This document shows, in pieces, positions 14,501 to 23,978 of a DNA stretch of 64,000 nucleotides. Below the pieces are notes generated by a model. It saw nothing but the letters and a program-made list of their open reading frames with translations, ran no database searches and had not been told where the DNA came from. The DNA comes from Pholis gunnellus. Taxonomy: Eukaryota; Chordata; Actinopteri; Perciformes; Pholidae. Numbering within the stretch: the first letter of the stretch is position 1; each line of letters opens with the position of its first letter. The position numbers and the translations under genes are program-made. The stretch covers positions 20,501,535 through 20,565,534 of the forward strand of contig OU342806.1 in the NCBI GenBank assembly GCA_910591455.2, in the 5' to 3' direction.

Positions 14501-17500
14501 TTTCTGTATGATCGATTAAGAAAAAAAGCTAAAATAAATAAGGATTCATTTAAACATTCAATACTAATATTACAGCAATATTGTAACATTTTATAATAAT
14601 GAGAAATTACATACTAGAATCCAAGTATATCAAACTCACTTTCAAGCACTAAACCCGACCAGAAAACATATCAATATTTTTTCAGGGCCTGATAAAGTTA
14701 CTGAGCCAGTGCTTAACACAGTCCTGCTAAATGATACGATACTTCTTCTATCCCTACATGAAAAATATATGGAATATTCAACAAGACTCAGACTTCTGCA
14801 GCAGCTGCAGCTAAACATGTTTGTCTGGATCTCAGGGATGATAAAGTTCTGCAAACGGTAATGAGTAAATCAGCAACTGACATGGCTGTCACAGGGACAA
14901 CCCATGCAGATCATTATTTTTAATGATCTGCATGGGTTGTCCCTGTGACAGCCCATTTAGTCCCACCTTTTCAGTCTCATTACCGCTGGTTTTGCACATA
15001 CTGCCGCTGGTTTTAAAGACAACTTATACTGCCAGATCATACAGCAGTGAAACCAAAAATGTGTCACTTTTCAACTCAATTTAGCCATTAGCACTGTGAC
15101 CCACACATCAAGGGGTCTTTAAAAGCAAAAATCACCAAATTTGTGCTTATTGGTTAGTAGAAGATCTAATATTACCATCTAATGAGCTTTATGGTTCAGG
15201 TCTTTTAGGGAATGATGCAGAAGGATAAGTAGATATTTTGCTGGAGCAGGTTACAGGCTTCATGTTTGGACTTCCCATATCCCAAAGAAATGCCCTTCAA
15301 GTGTTGGGGTCTTAACGTGGGAAACATCCCAGCTGTTTAGGACAACGGTACTGCTTGACCTGACCATGTGCCGCGATGTTGAAGTGGAAGTGTGAGCCCT
15401 GTGTGTCTGTGTCCACTGATTGATGAACATCCCCTCCACTGATGTCTGTTCCTTCCTCAGCCCCCTCCTCCCTTTCTCAGGAAGTGATGAAAACGTACAT
15501 CCTCTCAGGAAATGTATAGCCCCTCAACAGAGCGAGTTTGGTTTGTAAACACTAAGCTGTGTCCATATTTGTTACGCTGCATACTCGTTGTAGCGACATT
15601 TTTAGGTGCAATGGCCGTATCCAAATTGAATATGTAAAGTCTACATAGTATACAACATGGACGGAAACATTAAGTATGGAGCTGATGGCCCATAACCAGT
15701 AACTTTGTGCCAAATAAAAATAGATTGATAATTCCTTTCAGGAGGCATTTTCAAATAAGGGGCAAGGGGCAACAAAGTGGAAGCAAACTCACATTCTAAT
15801 GTTAAAAGTTAAAATATGCAGGGTTTCCTTCCTTATCTCCTACATGGTTTATACTATCGAGTCTGCTTTTACCTTTTGAAATAGATACAAAAGCAGGAAA
15901 TGTTACCGTGAAGGTTATGTTCATTTGCATGGAGACCGTGTAATTGTAATACTTTGTTTACTTTGTGTAAACAGAAGAGAACTATTAGGACACAGCTTTG
16001 ATGTTGCAAGCCAGATTTTATTATGTTTAGCATACTTAAAACAATCATGGGGAAATCTTTGCATAATGAGCTGAAAAACTGCAAGAACATATCGAGTCTC
16101 TGAAAATACAGGATCCTGCATTTACCAAAATGCCCCCGAACAGTTTCATTTCACCACAGCTACTTTGCCTGGTAAATGTCCGTGTCCTTCAAACTCCATG
16201 ACCTTGTTTGTTACCCTTCTGTTAAAAATGTAAAGTCTACAATCCCATACAAAAATAGCCCTGATGACATTACAATGACATCATCCAGAGTTATTTTCCT
16301 CACAGCTGACTGTGACCCCTGCAGAGCAACAGATTATATCAACAAGTGCTTCTGAGTCTTATGAGCTCATTATTATTCAAAAATACATGAAAGAGCAATA
16401 CTTTATGCACTGGAGGACATGTTCTTCATTGAAATTATTATTAAATATCTCCAGAACTGAGCCTGAGCCAGAGCCTGCTCTGAGACATGGTTCCATGCTA
16501 ACACTGACGATGGACCATCATTATCAAAGGATATGTTACCCAGTTGCAACAGTATAGTTTGTTTTCAGCATCTCTTTGAACGACAGTGGAGCTCTTTAGC
16601 GCAGAGGCATAAGCCATACAGGCTTTGGCCACACACACAGTGTTGGTAAGTAGGTTAAATTCATTGTGGAGTTTGGTCTCGTCATGGGATTTGCTAAAAA
16701 TAATTTAAAAAAAGAAAAAAGTAACAGCGGTCTTATCCTTTAACAATCAGCGGGCTGTGCATCAGACGGCGCAGGGATCATCTGAGGCTGACACTAGTAA
16801 ACACTGGGGGCAGGAAGTCAGGAAGTATGTTCCCGGCACATTGATGATCCCCTCGGAGCTACAGTGTATAGAAAGGCTTCCTCTCTTTCCTCTGGGCTAA
16901 AGTTCACCCGTACACTGTATTCATAACACAGCGCAGTGGGACTCTTCTGCCTGGAATTCAAAGTTTCGCCGCTCCAACATAGCGATTTAAAAATAGTTTT
17001 GCAGCATTGGGGACAGCCTGGCCACATGCAAACGTGCTGGTTTTCTGTGTCCTTTACATACACAACCTCAGTCAGTATGTGAACTGCAACCCAAAAGGTT
17101 GTCTTTGGTAGTGTTATGTGCTTGTTTTATATTTCCGAATGACTTGGCACTTGTTTGGTAATACAACTGGGATTTTGCTGTCAGAAACAACATAACAATG
17201 AACCTCTCTTGAATGTTGAATCATGTAAATTCACAAGGAGTTTACCGTGTCACAGTTTGAACTTGGGTACCCAATATATGACTAAATAATACAAGCCTTT
17301 TTTATAACCAGAGACAATCTTGCGAAGGATCACACCAATGGCCCCTTCCCCACTTCCAGCCCTCCTACTCGGCCCCCTTGCTTGGACCACACCCGTCTTC
17401 AAACTCGACCTTCATTTTGACCTCAATTTGACACAGCGCCTTTATAGTTTTCCCACCACTCAAAGCGCTGTACAATACATGACAAAATTCTCCCACTCAC

Positions 17501-20500
17501 ACACGCATTCAAACACTGATGGCAGAGGCTGCTATACAAGGTGCCACCTGCCCATCAGGATCCAATCTAATGCTCATACACCCTCACTCACACATCCAAT
17601 GGCACAGCCTTCGATAGAATTTTTGGGGTTCAGTATCTCGCCCAAGGACTTTGACATGCAGACAGGAGGAGCTACTGATCGAACTGCTGATCTTCCAATT
17701 GCACACCTGTAAAGTTCCGTGACTGCATCTTGCAGGATTGTGATGCTGTTGCGGTGACACAACAGCATAGACAGACAGAGAGAAATATAAACAGGTGGTA
17801 ATGTAGTCAAAACTGCTTCTGTGGTACTTCTTGCTACAGTGGGTGTCTCCAGGACCACATTTTGGCATGATGATACACACACACACACACACACAGGCTC
17901 ACAAGGTGAAAACAATACTACGTTGCTGGTAATTAAACTAATGACTAACTACATTACATTATTAACAGGCCTAAAGAGAATATACAATGGGAAAGACTGC
18001 CTCTAAAGGCAAGGCATCATGGTCTTTCTGGAATTCATGTTCCATTATTGAAAGTAAATTAAATGTCACTTGGAGGTGTTCAGCAGGAGTCAATAGTGCG
18101 CAATAAGGAGTAAAGGTATTCACATGGGCAAAAATCATACAGGCAAAGAACAACACAAGCACTGACTCTGTACTATAAAAGTAAATAAAACTGTATTTGT
18201 GATGCTCACAGCACTGAAAAATGAATATGAAAAAAATGTAACATCAATGCATCCTTTCATAAACAGTTTCTCTGTTAGGCTGGATAATCCATAGCACACG
18301 GTGTTGTCCGTTTTTAAGTGGACTATTTCCTCAGTGGAAAGTGTAGCTCATATGAAAACTGTTCACAGTGAGGTCTGTGGTGTAAAAGAGGGACTCTTCA
18401 CCTCCATTGTACTGGTGTGAAGGCAGACATTTCAAAGACACATATCTCAGAACTTGACCAAAAAATGAATTACATTCTTTGATGCTTTGTAATTTCCCCA
18501 CAGTGGTGCAGTCCTGCTTTGACCTAACTTCTCCCCCCCCCCCCCCAGGACCTGTACTATCAATCCTACGCTCAGGTTGGAGTGCTGTTCGCCTCCATCG
18601 CCAACTTCAATGACTTCTACATTGAGCTGGATGGGAACAACATGGGCGTTGAGTGCCTCAGGCTGCTCAATGAGATTATCGCTGACTTTGATGAGGTGAG
18701 TACATTTTTTGTTGCATCGTAAATCTCCAGTTTTCATATATATATTTTTTGCCTACAGTTTCCATGTCTGCTTGCTCTGCGTTTGGGGAATCTGTGGGGA
18801 AGCTCTGGTGCAATATGACCTCCATAACGTCATTTTCAAAGATGACATTGTGGCCATGGCTTTAAATGACACTGTGTTTATTGATGCAATATAATAAGCG
18901 ATGGTCGCAGTTGGGAAAGTTCTTCAACATAAGGAATTACTTACAGATGACTTTTGGCCTGTTTCAATCTATCATCAACAACACCAAGCATCAATTTACT
19001 CAAACATGCTAAAATAGTCCATTTCAAATTGCATTTGGATTTGTTTGCCAAACACAACCTATAATATATACTGACAAGTTACTGCAATTTGATTTGAAAT
19101 GTGTTATTGTAGTAATGCTTTCCTCCTGTTTTTATCCCCTTTTTCTTCTTTGTTTTCACCCATCCAGCTGATGGACAAAGACTGCTACAGGGAGATTGAG
19201 AAAATCAAGACTATTGGGAGTACATACATGGCTGCAGTAGGGCTGGTTCCTACAACTGCCTCCAAGGTACACATGCAGTAGCTATTTGTGATCCTGTGTG
19301 TTTGCAGGGTATTAGCACGTTTTGAAACCGTTCAGAATGCAAGCGGCAGTTTTGAGAGGCCTAATATTTGCAGGTAGCTATTTTCCGGGCGTTGATATTT
19401 AGAACACTGTCACGTTTCACTCAACAAATCCTCTGCGAGGGATTATCGGCTTCTGTGGCTCAGCATATTCTGCATTCATAAAGTTTCTTTAAATCCTGCA
19501 AAGCTGACAAACAAAAGAGCCCTTTCTGCAACGCCTGCAAAACTTCACTCAAACTTAACAGGTGGTTTGACTTTTGGGAAAAACCCTGGTGTGTGCTTTT
19601 GTGGCGGCCGAAGATGATGATGTGTAAAAATCCCATCAGGGAGACAGAACTGAAGGGGTAAACTTCTTAACTTGGATGTAAGCATCCTTGTTTGTGCATT
19701 CATCTGTGTTTTCCTGACATTTGTCTGTTTTTCTGATTCACAGGAGAAGAAGTCCATCACCTCACATTTATGCACAGTGTCAGATTTTGCCATCGATATG
19801 TTTGACGTCCTGGATGCCATCAACTACCAGTCTTACAACGACTTTGTCCTGAGAGTAGGTGAGTGAAAGACACACACATGCACACACATGCACACAATGG
19901 TCTGTATAAACATTGGCGTTGGAGCGAGGACCTGTTGCACTGGACACCACCGTCGCTCAGTGCCGGTAAATTTGGGAGGAAATGCATCACTCGGAGAGTG
20001 TTCCCTCCAGGAAGCTCGTCACCGCGAGCCCTGAAGTTCTGGGTTCCATTGTGTTGGGTATCCTGTGGGGAGCCTGCAACAGGAGCCCTTGTTTAATCCC
20101 AGCGTAGCCTGGTGTACACAGTGCCATCCTGTCTGCAGACTGTGGGGCTCCATGTGCAAAAACTGCATGTGTTTGTGTTCTTGGCTGAACCCCTGTTGCA
20201 GAAACGCAACTTTTGATAATCCGCGTAGTGCTGGATTTCCAGTAAGTGCAGAACAACAAAGTTTGGCCTAGTTTCACTTTGTCTGCATGTGCCTTGCTGC
20301 TGTCCAACCACAATCCAAGAACTGTGGCTGTAAAGAAGAAGCAATACCATTGATTCGCAATGACATGTCGTGTTACAGTGATGTAACTCACTTATTTCTA
20401 CAGGCTTAGAATTACAGCGGCTGCCGTGGAGATACAGTAGAAGTGGGCTTCCGATGCTTAGTCTTGTTTTGAGCATCAATAGGATTGATACCAAAAAGGA

Positions 20501-21556
20501 AAAAGAATCAGTCTCCCAATGGATGAATCTGGGTGTGCATCAATGTTACACAATACACATATTTGTTATTTATCATGAAAAAACTTCCTTTGTGTTAACC
20601 TGCAAGTGATTTAGTAATAAACAGTAAATGGTAAAGATACATGCCAAATGCACTCGGTCAAATTGAGTGCACACAAAGTCGTCGCCGAAAGCTGAATTTG
20701 CTCCTCATGCTAGACTTTGATGGAGCAACATGGCTCAATATTTTCTGTTTTTAATGACAAAATAGCCCATAAATGTATTTTGGATGATTAAAAACACATG
20801 CAAATTAGGAGTTTACTGTGATCTCACTGAGAAAGCATGGAACATTGTTTCAAAACTTGTTTACGTCTTTACAGAAACCCAAAGCAAAACATTGTTATAT
20901 GCCTACTTTGTCTCGAAAACACCACTGAGAGTAAAAGTTATCATTAACTTGTGTGTTCATTTTTTTTTAAACTCTGGGTGCGTTTTGTTCATGTGTCCAG
21001 GTATCAATGTGGGACCAGTGGTGGCAGGAGTCATTGGAGCCAGAAGACCTCAGTATGACATCTGGGGAAACACAGTGAACGTAGCCAGCAGGATGGACAG
21101 CACTGGAGTACAAGGAAAGATACAGGTGCAGTACAGCAGTCCGCTGCCTCCTTCTTTACTTCCCGCAGGAAAAAGCTTGATAGAGATTAGAATCGGTTTC
21201 AAAAGAGACCCATTTTTCTTCTTCAGGTCACAGAAGACGTCCATCGTCTCATCACAGACTACTACGACTTTGTCTGCCGAGGCCAGGTCAGCGTGAAGGG
21301 CAAAGGTCAGATGCTTACATACTTCCTGGAGGGACGCAGGCAAGGCAGCAGGCTGTCTCAAATCCAGCACCAGTCCGGCAACGCCGAGCGCCGGTCCAGC
21401 GCGTTCAACCAGGGCAGCGTGTGCACCAGGCTCAGCCCCGCCCCCACCGTGACTACCTACGCTACCGGCAGGACCCCGAGTCTGAGCATGGCCAAACCAA
21501 CCACCTCCACCAGCACCACCAGGTACCTGCCCACTGTCGCCATGGCAACGGTGTGA
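379..21556 (+). CDS. adcy1: adcy1, adenylyl cyclase type 1, 3' 15 coding exons (5' part outside window)
   Basis: Membrane enzyme that converts ATP to cAMP and is stimulated by calcium/calmodulin. CDS join: 379-537, 1831-1972, 3632-3787, 7875-8069, 9380-9477, 9681-9765, 10516-10605, 12333-12589, 12762-12888, 13832-13948, 18549-18695, 19168-19266, 19744-19858, 21001-21125, 21227-21556. All junctions are GT-AG and the phases fit. The joined exons give 746 residues plus a stop, about the size of the C-terminal two thirds of mammalian ADCY1 (about 1119 aa). Domain order (visible-residue numbers): end of C1a (1-100), calmodulin-binding C1b (101-217), six membrane helices (about 220-425), C2a (about 470-670), short tail. 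The catalytic asparagine, arginine and lysines of C2a are present. Type 1 rather than types 3, 5, 6 or 8 is judged from the C1b block and the RYLP tail. The a or b paralogue cannot be told. Confidence 0.96.
538..1830 (+). other. adcy1: adcy1 intron a-b
   Basis: AT-rich intron. It holds a short (AC)9 at 597-614 and a short (GA) run near 1250-1266. Nothing else is recognised. Confidence 0.7.
1831..1972 (+). CDS. adcy1: adcy1 exon b: C1a/C1b junction
   Basis: The acceptor is gtgctctcag and the donor gtacgc. The first base completes a glycine, then KVHITRTTLECLNGDYEVEP and ETFFIVPSHRRK follow. This is the conserved end of the C1a domain of adenylyl cyclases, where TFFI is the last beta strand. 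The exon ends on a codon boundary. Confidence 0.95.
1973..3631 (+). other. adcy1: adcy1 intron b-c
   Basis: Holds (TG)11 at 2160-2181. The rest is unremarkable AT-rich sequence. Confidence 0.7.
2160..2181. repeat. (TG)n microsatellite
   Basis: Eleven TG units. Confidence 0.9.
3632..3787 (+). CDS. adcy1: adcy1 exon c: C1b calmodulin-binding segment
   Basis: 52 codons in phase 0-0. The exon begins IFPGLILSDIKPAKRMKFK and continues through a basic amphipathic stretch (TVCYLLVQLMHCRKMFKA). In mammalian ADCY1 this stretch is the calmodulin-binding site and is the strongest type 1 signature here. The exon closes with the acidic CDDDDK. Acceptor cacttccag, donor gtattt. Confidence 0.96.
3788..7874 (+). 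other. adcy1: adcy1 intron c-d
   Basis: 4.1 kb of AT-rich sequence with a decayed LINE reverse transcriptase fragment near 7006-7135. The short open frames at 5438-5720 have no family resemblance and no splice context that I can support. Confidence 0.7.
7006..7135 (+). mobile_element. Degenerate LINE reverse-transcriptase fragment
   Basis: Translates, with stops, as FVQNDTAKHLC, then LLALAPCPL. This follows the pattern VQNAAARLL...HI.PVLA.LHWLPV..RI.FKIL seen at the C-terminal end of many fish non-LTR retrotransposon polymerases. Stop codons interrupt the frame twice, so it is dead. The family (Rex1, L2 or jockey-like) cannot be fixed from this piece. Confidence 0.5.
7875..8069 (+). CDS. adcy1: adcy1 exon d: C1b end, linker to second membrane bundle
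   Basis: 65 codons from RRAMRTAPEKLMSRTSFS through TPGTRVNRYIGRLIEARQTE to DRERR. The acceptor is tctgacag at 7867-7874, so the frame starts with cgg at 7875. The donor is gtgagg at 8070. The protein between LMSRTSFS and PGTRVNRY varies in the family, and SAAAVQHS differs from the mammalian sequence as expected for a fish. Confidence 0.95.
8301..8338. repeat. (TG)n microsatellite
   Basis: Near-perfect TG run with one AT interruption. Confidence 0.9.
8470..8512. repeat. (TG)n microsatellite
   Basis: TG run with a single CG interruption. Confidence 0.9.
9380..9477 (+). CDS. adcy1: adcy1 exon e: transmembrane helix 7
   Basis: Starts YHQVYDDHFISAVVLSLILA and ends in the hydrophobic LFGLIYLLMIP. 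This is the first helix of the second six-helix bundle. Acceptor gtcctttag. Donor gtacgt splits a glutamine codon. A (ACACACAAAC)n tract begins four bases into the following intron. Confidence 0.94.
9481..9522. repeat. adcy1: (ACACACAAAC)n decamer tandem repeat
   Basis: About four imperfect copies of a 10-base CA-derived unit, starting four bases after the exon e boundary. Confidence 0.8.
9681..9765 (+). CDS. adcy1: adcy1 exon f: transmembrane helix 8
   Basis: Reads Q-GILVLLLLLLCVCFHVACV-MYLHLASVQ, a single strongly hydrophobic helix. Acceptor cctctctcag, donor gtaaga. The intron before it is only 203 bp. Confidence 0.94.
9766..10515 (+). other. adcy1: adcy1 intron f-g
   Basis: Nothing recognised except a C10 run shortly before the acceptor. 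Confidence 0.65.
10516..10605 (+). CDS. adcy1: adcy1 exon g: transmembrane helix 9
   Basis: 30 codons, CQPGCLTIQIRTVLCVFLVL then LTYSVTQACV. This matches the GCLTIQIRTVLC block of type 1 cyclase. The acceptor is ccggttttag, preceded about 20 bases upstream by a C10 run. Donor gtaaga. Confidence 0.94.
10606..12332 (+). other. adcy1: adcy1 intron g-h
   Basis: 1.7 kb of AT-rich intron with no recognised element. It ends in C10-AG. Confidence 0.65.
12333..12589 (+). CDS. adcy1: adcy1 exon h: glycosylated loop and transmembrane helices 10-11
   Basis: The acceptor is C10 followed directly by AG. The exon encodes VGCVPWERVGTNSSLS, a variable extracellular loop with two N-glycosylation sequons (NSS and NST), then two hydrophobic helices around LLSCVAGTLTLVP and LLKILLLLLLSVTYTVV. 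The donor is gtaaga at 12590. The loop is poorly conserved in the family and the helices moderately so. Confidence 0.93.
12762..12888 (+). CDS. adcy1: adcy1 exon i: transmembrane helix 12
   Basis: Reads G-GGFLHSRGYDPVLAALLFSG, then ALALHSRQLDLKLRLDYLWATQ. It contains the last membrane helix and the helical linker that enters the C2 domain. Acceptor gtgtcttccag, donor gtgtgt. Confidence 0.94.
12889..13831 (+). other. adcy1: adcy1 intron i-j
   Basis: Contains a three-copy 12-base tandem repeat at 13499-13538 and a short GT run at 13578-13592. Nothing else is seen. Confidence 0.65.
13499..13538. repeat. 12-bp tandem repeat, three copies
   Basis: Three perfect copies of ctgtactgtcag plus a partial fourth. 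Confidence 0.9.
13832..13948 (+). CDS. adcy1: adcy1 exon j: start of C2a
   Basis: 39 codons beginning AEEERGDMEKVKLDNKRILF and ending LMSNPRNM. NLLPAHVAQHFL is the signature entry helix of the C2a domain in mammalian-type cyclases. The acceptor is gctgatccag and the donor gtgagc. It is followed by the longest intron visible in this gene (4.6 kb). Confidence 0.96.
14884..14953. repeat. Perfect 33-bp inverted repeat, 4-base TTTT loop
   Basis: The left arm (14884-14916) and right arm (14921-14953) are exact reverse complements, separated by TTTT. Symmetry continues outside after a gap: gcaaacggtaatgag at 14851-14865 pairs with 14976-14995, which has a 5-base insertion. It would form a strong cruciform or RNA hairpin. 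Confidence 0.95.
17431..17712 (-). mobile_element. SINE-like teleost interspersed repeat
   Basis: Contains blocks I recognise from a very common fish repeat: an AAAGCGCTGTACA entry, a CACTCACACACGCATTC stretch, GATGGCAGAGGCTGCTATAC, a GGGGTTCAGTATCTCGCCCA block, TTTGACATG and GATCGAACTGCTGATCTTCC. The last block, read on the - strand, contains a B-box-like GTTCGATC, suggesting a tRNA-related head in minus orientation. Family naming is from memory and unconfirmed. Confidence 0.6.
17874..17895. repeat. (AC)n microsatellite
   Basis: Uninterrupted (AC)11 in the largest adcy1 intron. Confidence 0.9.
18549..18695 (+). CDS. adcy1: adcy1 exon k: C2a core
   Basis: 49 codons. The exon encodes DLYYQSYAQVGVLFASIANF and NDFYIELDGNNMGVECLRLLNEIIADFDE. 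The FASI.NF motif and the NEIIADFDE helix are hallmarks of C2a. The acceptor is an uninterrupted C14 tract followed by AG. Donor gtgagt. Confidence 0.96.
18696..19167 (+). other. adcy1: adcy1 intron k-l
   Basis: Nothing recognised. Confidence 0.6.
19168..19266 (+). CDS. adcy1: adcy1 exon l: C2a with ATP-contacting lysine
   Basis: 33 codons, LMDKDCYREIEKIKTIGSTY then MAAVGLVPTTASK. The lysine in EKIKTIG corresponds to K938 of canine type V, which contacts the adenine ring. Acceptor cccatccag, donor gtacac. Confidence 0.96.
19267..19743 (+). other. adcy1: adcy1 intron l-m
   Basis: Nothing recognised. Confidence 0.6.
19744..19858 (+). CDS. adcy1: adcy1 exon m: C2a helix
   Basis: Encodes EKKSITSHLCTVSDFAIDMF, DVLDAINYQSYNDFVLRV and the first base of a glycine codon. 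Acceptor attcacag. The donor gtgagt at 19859 is chosen over gtaggt at 19855 because it keeps the frame and the conserved LRVGINVG. Confidence 0.95.
19859..21000 (+). other. adcy1: adcy1 intron m-n
   Basis: Begins with CACACATG repeats near 19871-19894. The short open frames here have no recognisable product. Confidence 0.6.
21001..21125 (+). CDS. adcy1: adcy1 exon n: C2a catalytic loop
   Basis: Encodes GINVGPVVAGVIGARRPQYD followed by IWGNTVNVASRMDSTGVQGKIQ. The aspartate of QYDIWGN (adenine contact) and the N and R of NTVNVASR (transition-state contacts, N1025/R1029 in canine type V) are all present. The enzyme is therefore predicted to be active. Acceptor gtgtccag, donor gtgcag. Confidence 0.97.
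21227..21556 (+). CDS. adcy1: adcy1 exon o: end of C2a, C-terminal tail and stop
   Basis: 109 codons plus TGA. It begins VTEDVHRLITDYYDFVCRGQ. VSVKGKGQMLTYFLEG contains the catalytic lysine equivalent to K1065. A tail of about 70 residues rich in S, T, R and P follows and ends RYLPTVAMATV. The RYLP.VA piece resembles the end of mammalian ADCY1, while the rest of the tail is divergent. The acceptor is tcttcttcag. Confidence 0.95.
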   Translation, partial: VTEDVHRLITDYYDFVCRGQVSVKGKGQMLTYFLEGRRQGSRLSQIQHQSGNAERRSSAFNQGSVCTRLSPAPTVTTYATGRTPSLSMAKPTTSTSTTRYLPTVAMATV

Positions 21557-22347
21557 CGGATGCTGTCTCCGTGGGGATAGTGGAAAACAAAAAAAATGGA
21601 GAGTGAAGGTGGGGAAACAACAAGACAGCAGTAGCGGAAAGTTTATTTTACGAGAGGAAAACGTAGAGCCGACCTCCACTCTTCAGCAGCTGAGACACTG
21701 ATCGTCCGACGGGAGACCTGGACTCGGGCCTGGACTGCGTTTAGGACTGGAGTCTGAGGGGGGGCCTCAATCGGACTCTCCCTCCATACTGGAGCCCTGT
21801 TTGTTGATTCACACCGCAGGGTGCCGTGAACAGGGTACAGGATGCTTTAGCCACGTTGCTCTGTAACCAATCAAAGGCCAAGGCGACTCCCAAAACTGTT
21901 TCCACAACTACAAATTGCTAAATCAACATCAATATAAAAAACAATTGCACAATTGATAGTGTAGATAGTGTAGTTTCTTGCCATCTTTTTTGTTGCCTTT
22001 TAGATTCTTTCTTGATTTATTGGACACCAATTCAGATGAATTACAGGGGCATTGTTGTCCAAGAGATATATGTTTTTACAGTGGATGAAGCCAAATGTAT
22101 AATTGTAACTGGCAGTTAACGGTATCAACTTGCCACAGTATGACAGGGCATTGCCTTCAATCATTACCTGGACGTTTATGCCCCTTCACTTTAACCCTCC
22201 AACGGCACATGAGGTTATCTCTTGAATCCCTGAGCCGAGCCGCTCAGTGTCTTTAAGTGCATGATGCCACTGCTGCATTTCAGTCTTGTTTGCTGTCTGT
22301 TTCCCTGTGATGCTTGACTTCCAGATTCTTCCTCGTCAAAGTGTAGC

Positions 22348-22353
22348 AATAAA
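22348..22353 (+). promoter_or_regulatory. adcy1: adcy1 proximal poly(A) signal candidate
   Basis: Canonical AATAAA about 790 bases after the stop, followed by ggttcgtcttctatc. It would yield a short 3'UTR. Confidence 0.4.
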
Positions 22354-23709
22354 GCGGTTCGTCTTCTATCTCAGCCCCTTGCATGTAACCAGCTGGACCC
22401 TATTTTGACCTGATAGTGTATGTAGCCAATAGAGTGTGCATAGCTAGCCACACCAGTCTGTATCTCCGTGGAGTTGAAGCATGACTTAGAAAAACTTATT
22501 TTCTGTAATTGTGCGAGTGTGATTCCTTCCTCGTGGAATTCTATTTAAAAAAGGAAAAACCTTTTTTTCTGCGTGCTTGTTTATTAAGTTAAGACATATT
22601 TTCTATTGTTAAGATATTCTGTTCTACTATTTTTATGAACTAAAAAGCTGCTTTGGTCGGGAGAAGAAAACTGCTGTTTATGAGGAGACACCCAAACCTC
22701 CGGGTCTGGCTTCCTCCTATAAAATCAGATGATTTATTTAATGGTATAGCATGCTACTCACAGTACGGCTTACCACAGCCATTAACTCTCCTCTAATCTG
22801 TTCTAGCATGCACTGCCTGCAAGCCTGTGGCTCTTACATGCATGCTTTGATTAAACATCCATACAGGTCGAGCAGTGGACACACAGTGACTCTATTTTAA
22901 TGTAGTCCTCATGCATGCGCTAACGGTAGCGGTCCTCTTGAATGTAAGGTGCTTTTTTGACCCGTGTCTTCTTCATGAGCTTGGCGTGTGAATCTTTTCG
23001 AGGACTTTTTCAGGACGGTTTGACATCAGGCCGGGGTTCCCTCCTCCTCCCCGCTCCTGCTGTAGTCAACAGGTAGCAGGTTTTCAAATGTGCCAACCTA
23101 TTTTCATAAACATATCAAACTTGTTGGTGTTGAGCTGTAGCACAACTGAATGTGTGGCTACGGTTGTTGTGGATTTTCCTTTTTGTTGAATGCCTGTATT
23201 TTTACTGTGTGAGCTGTTCTTTAACAGTTTTGTAACTCAATGATCAAATGATGGCAAGTGTGGAGAGATTTATTTGGACACCATAACCTGACTGAAATAA
23301 TGTAGTTGTACTTCTTATCATATTCAAAATAGATGTAAAGTCTATATAGTAGCTTTGATGCTTACTTTGAGTTTCTAAGAGATTAAAATGAGGATTTTTA
23401 TACACTTGCTTTAAACAGTTTATGGAAAGTTGATAGAAAGGAGTTATGTACAATATTTTTTCCTGTAAATTGGATATTTTCATACTGTATGATACGGGTT
23501 TCAATTGTTATATGTAAGGTACTACTTGCTATTATTGTACATTGTAGAGTCTTTTTCAGAGATATATTATGAATGATCCGATATTTGTCAAGTTCTTTTG
23601 TTGAAGATGTATTTATTGAGATGTTTTATGTGATTGTAAATTTTGTTAAAGACGATATTTTATACTAAGTGTTTGCACTGCAATGATATGGACGTATCAT
23701 GATTATGAA

Positions 23710-23715
23710 AATAAA
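23710..23715 (+). promoter_or_regulatory. adcy1: adcy1 distal poly(A) signal
   Basis: AATAAA with a downstream GTGTCTCCTGG and T-rich tract. It lies where the unique AT-rich UTR gives way to CA-repeat intergenic DNA. Confidence 0.6.
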
Positions 23716-23978
23716 GCCAGCGGGGACGTGTCTCCTGGAGTAAAAAGCGCTCTTCCTGTGCTCTTTTTCACCAAGACACACACACTCACACACACACATG
23801 TACAGTGCATATGGAGAGGCCATCAAACTCAGTTCAAACATTGCGCAACAGTTGAAAAACAGAGTAGCTGATGTAAGATGTTTGAAGCAACATCGGGGTC
23901 AATGTCAGCCTGTTTTTCAGAAGGAGCCTCATGCTGGTGTTATGGACATGTCTGCTACCAGAAAAACATGACAGCTGA

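Larger units (their letters stand above)
13949..18548 (+). other. adcy1: adcy1 intron j-k (largest intron)
   Basis: 4.6 kb. It contains the perfect inverted repeat at 14884-14953, the SINE-like repeat at 17431-17712 and (AC)11 at 17874-17895. The acceptor is a C14 tract. Otherwise no gene is seen. Confidence 0.7.
21557..23735 (+). other. adcy1: adcy1 3'UTR (about 2.2 kb)
   Basis: No open frame of note follows the stop. The stretch is AT-rich toward its end and closes at an AATAAA followed by G/T-rich sequence. An earlier AATAAA at 22348 could give a 0.8-kb alternative. The exact cleavage site is inferred. Confidence 0.6.

Noticed and set aside
14884..14953. Calling the perfect hairpin a microRNA gene
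   Set aside because: A 4-base loop and a fully perfect stem are atypical of animal pre-miRNAs, and no known seed is recognised.
17320..17712. 130-codon open frame
   Set aside because: It lies largely within the SINE-like repeat.
21545..21556. PDZ-ligand reading of the adcy1 C-terminus (MATV)
   Set aside because: The -2 residue is alanine, so it does not fit a class I PDZ motif.
21050..21679. 209-codon antisense open frame over the last adcy1 exons
   Set aside because: Shadow of the coding strand across two exons and an intron; no family features.
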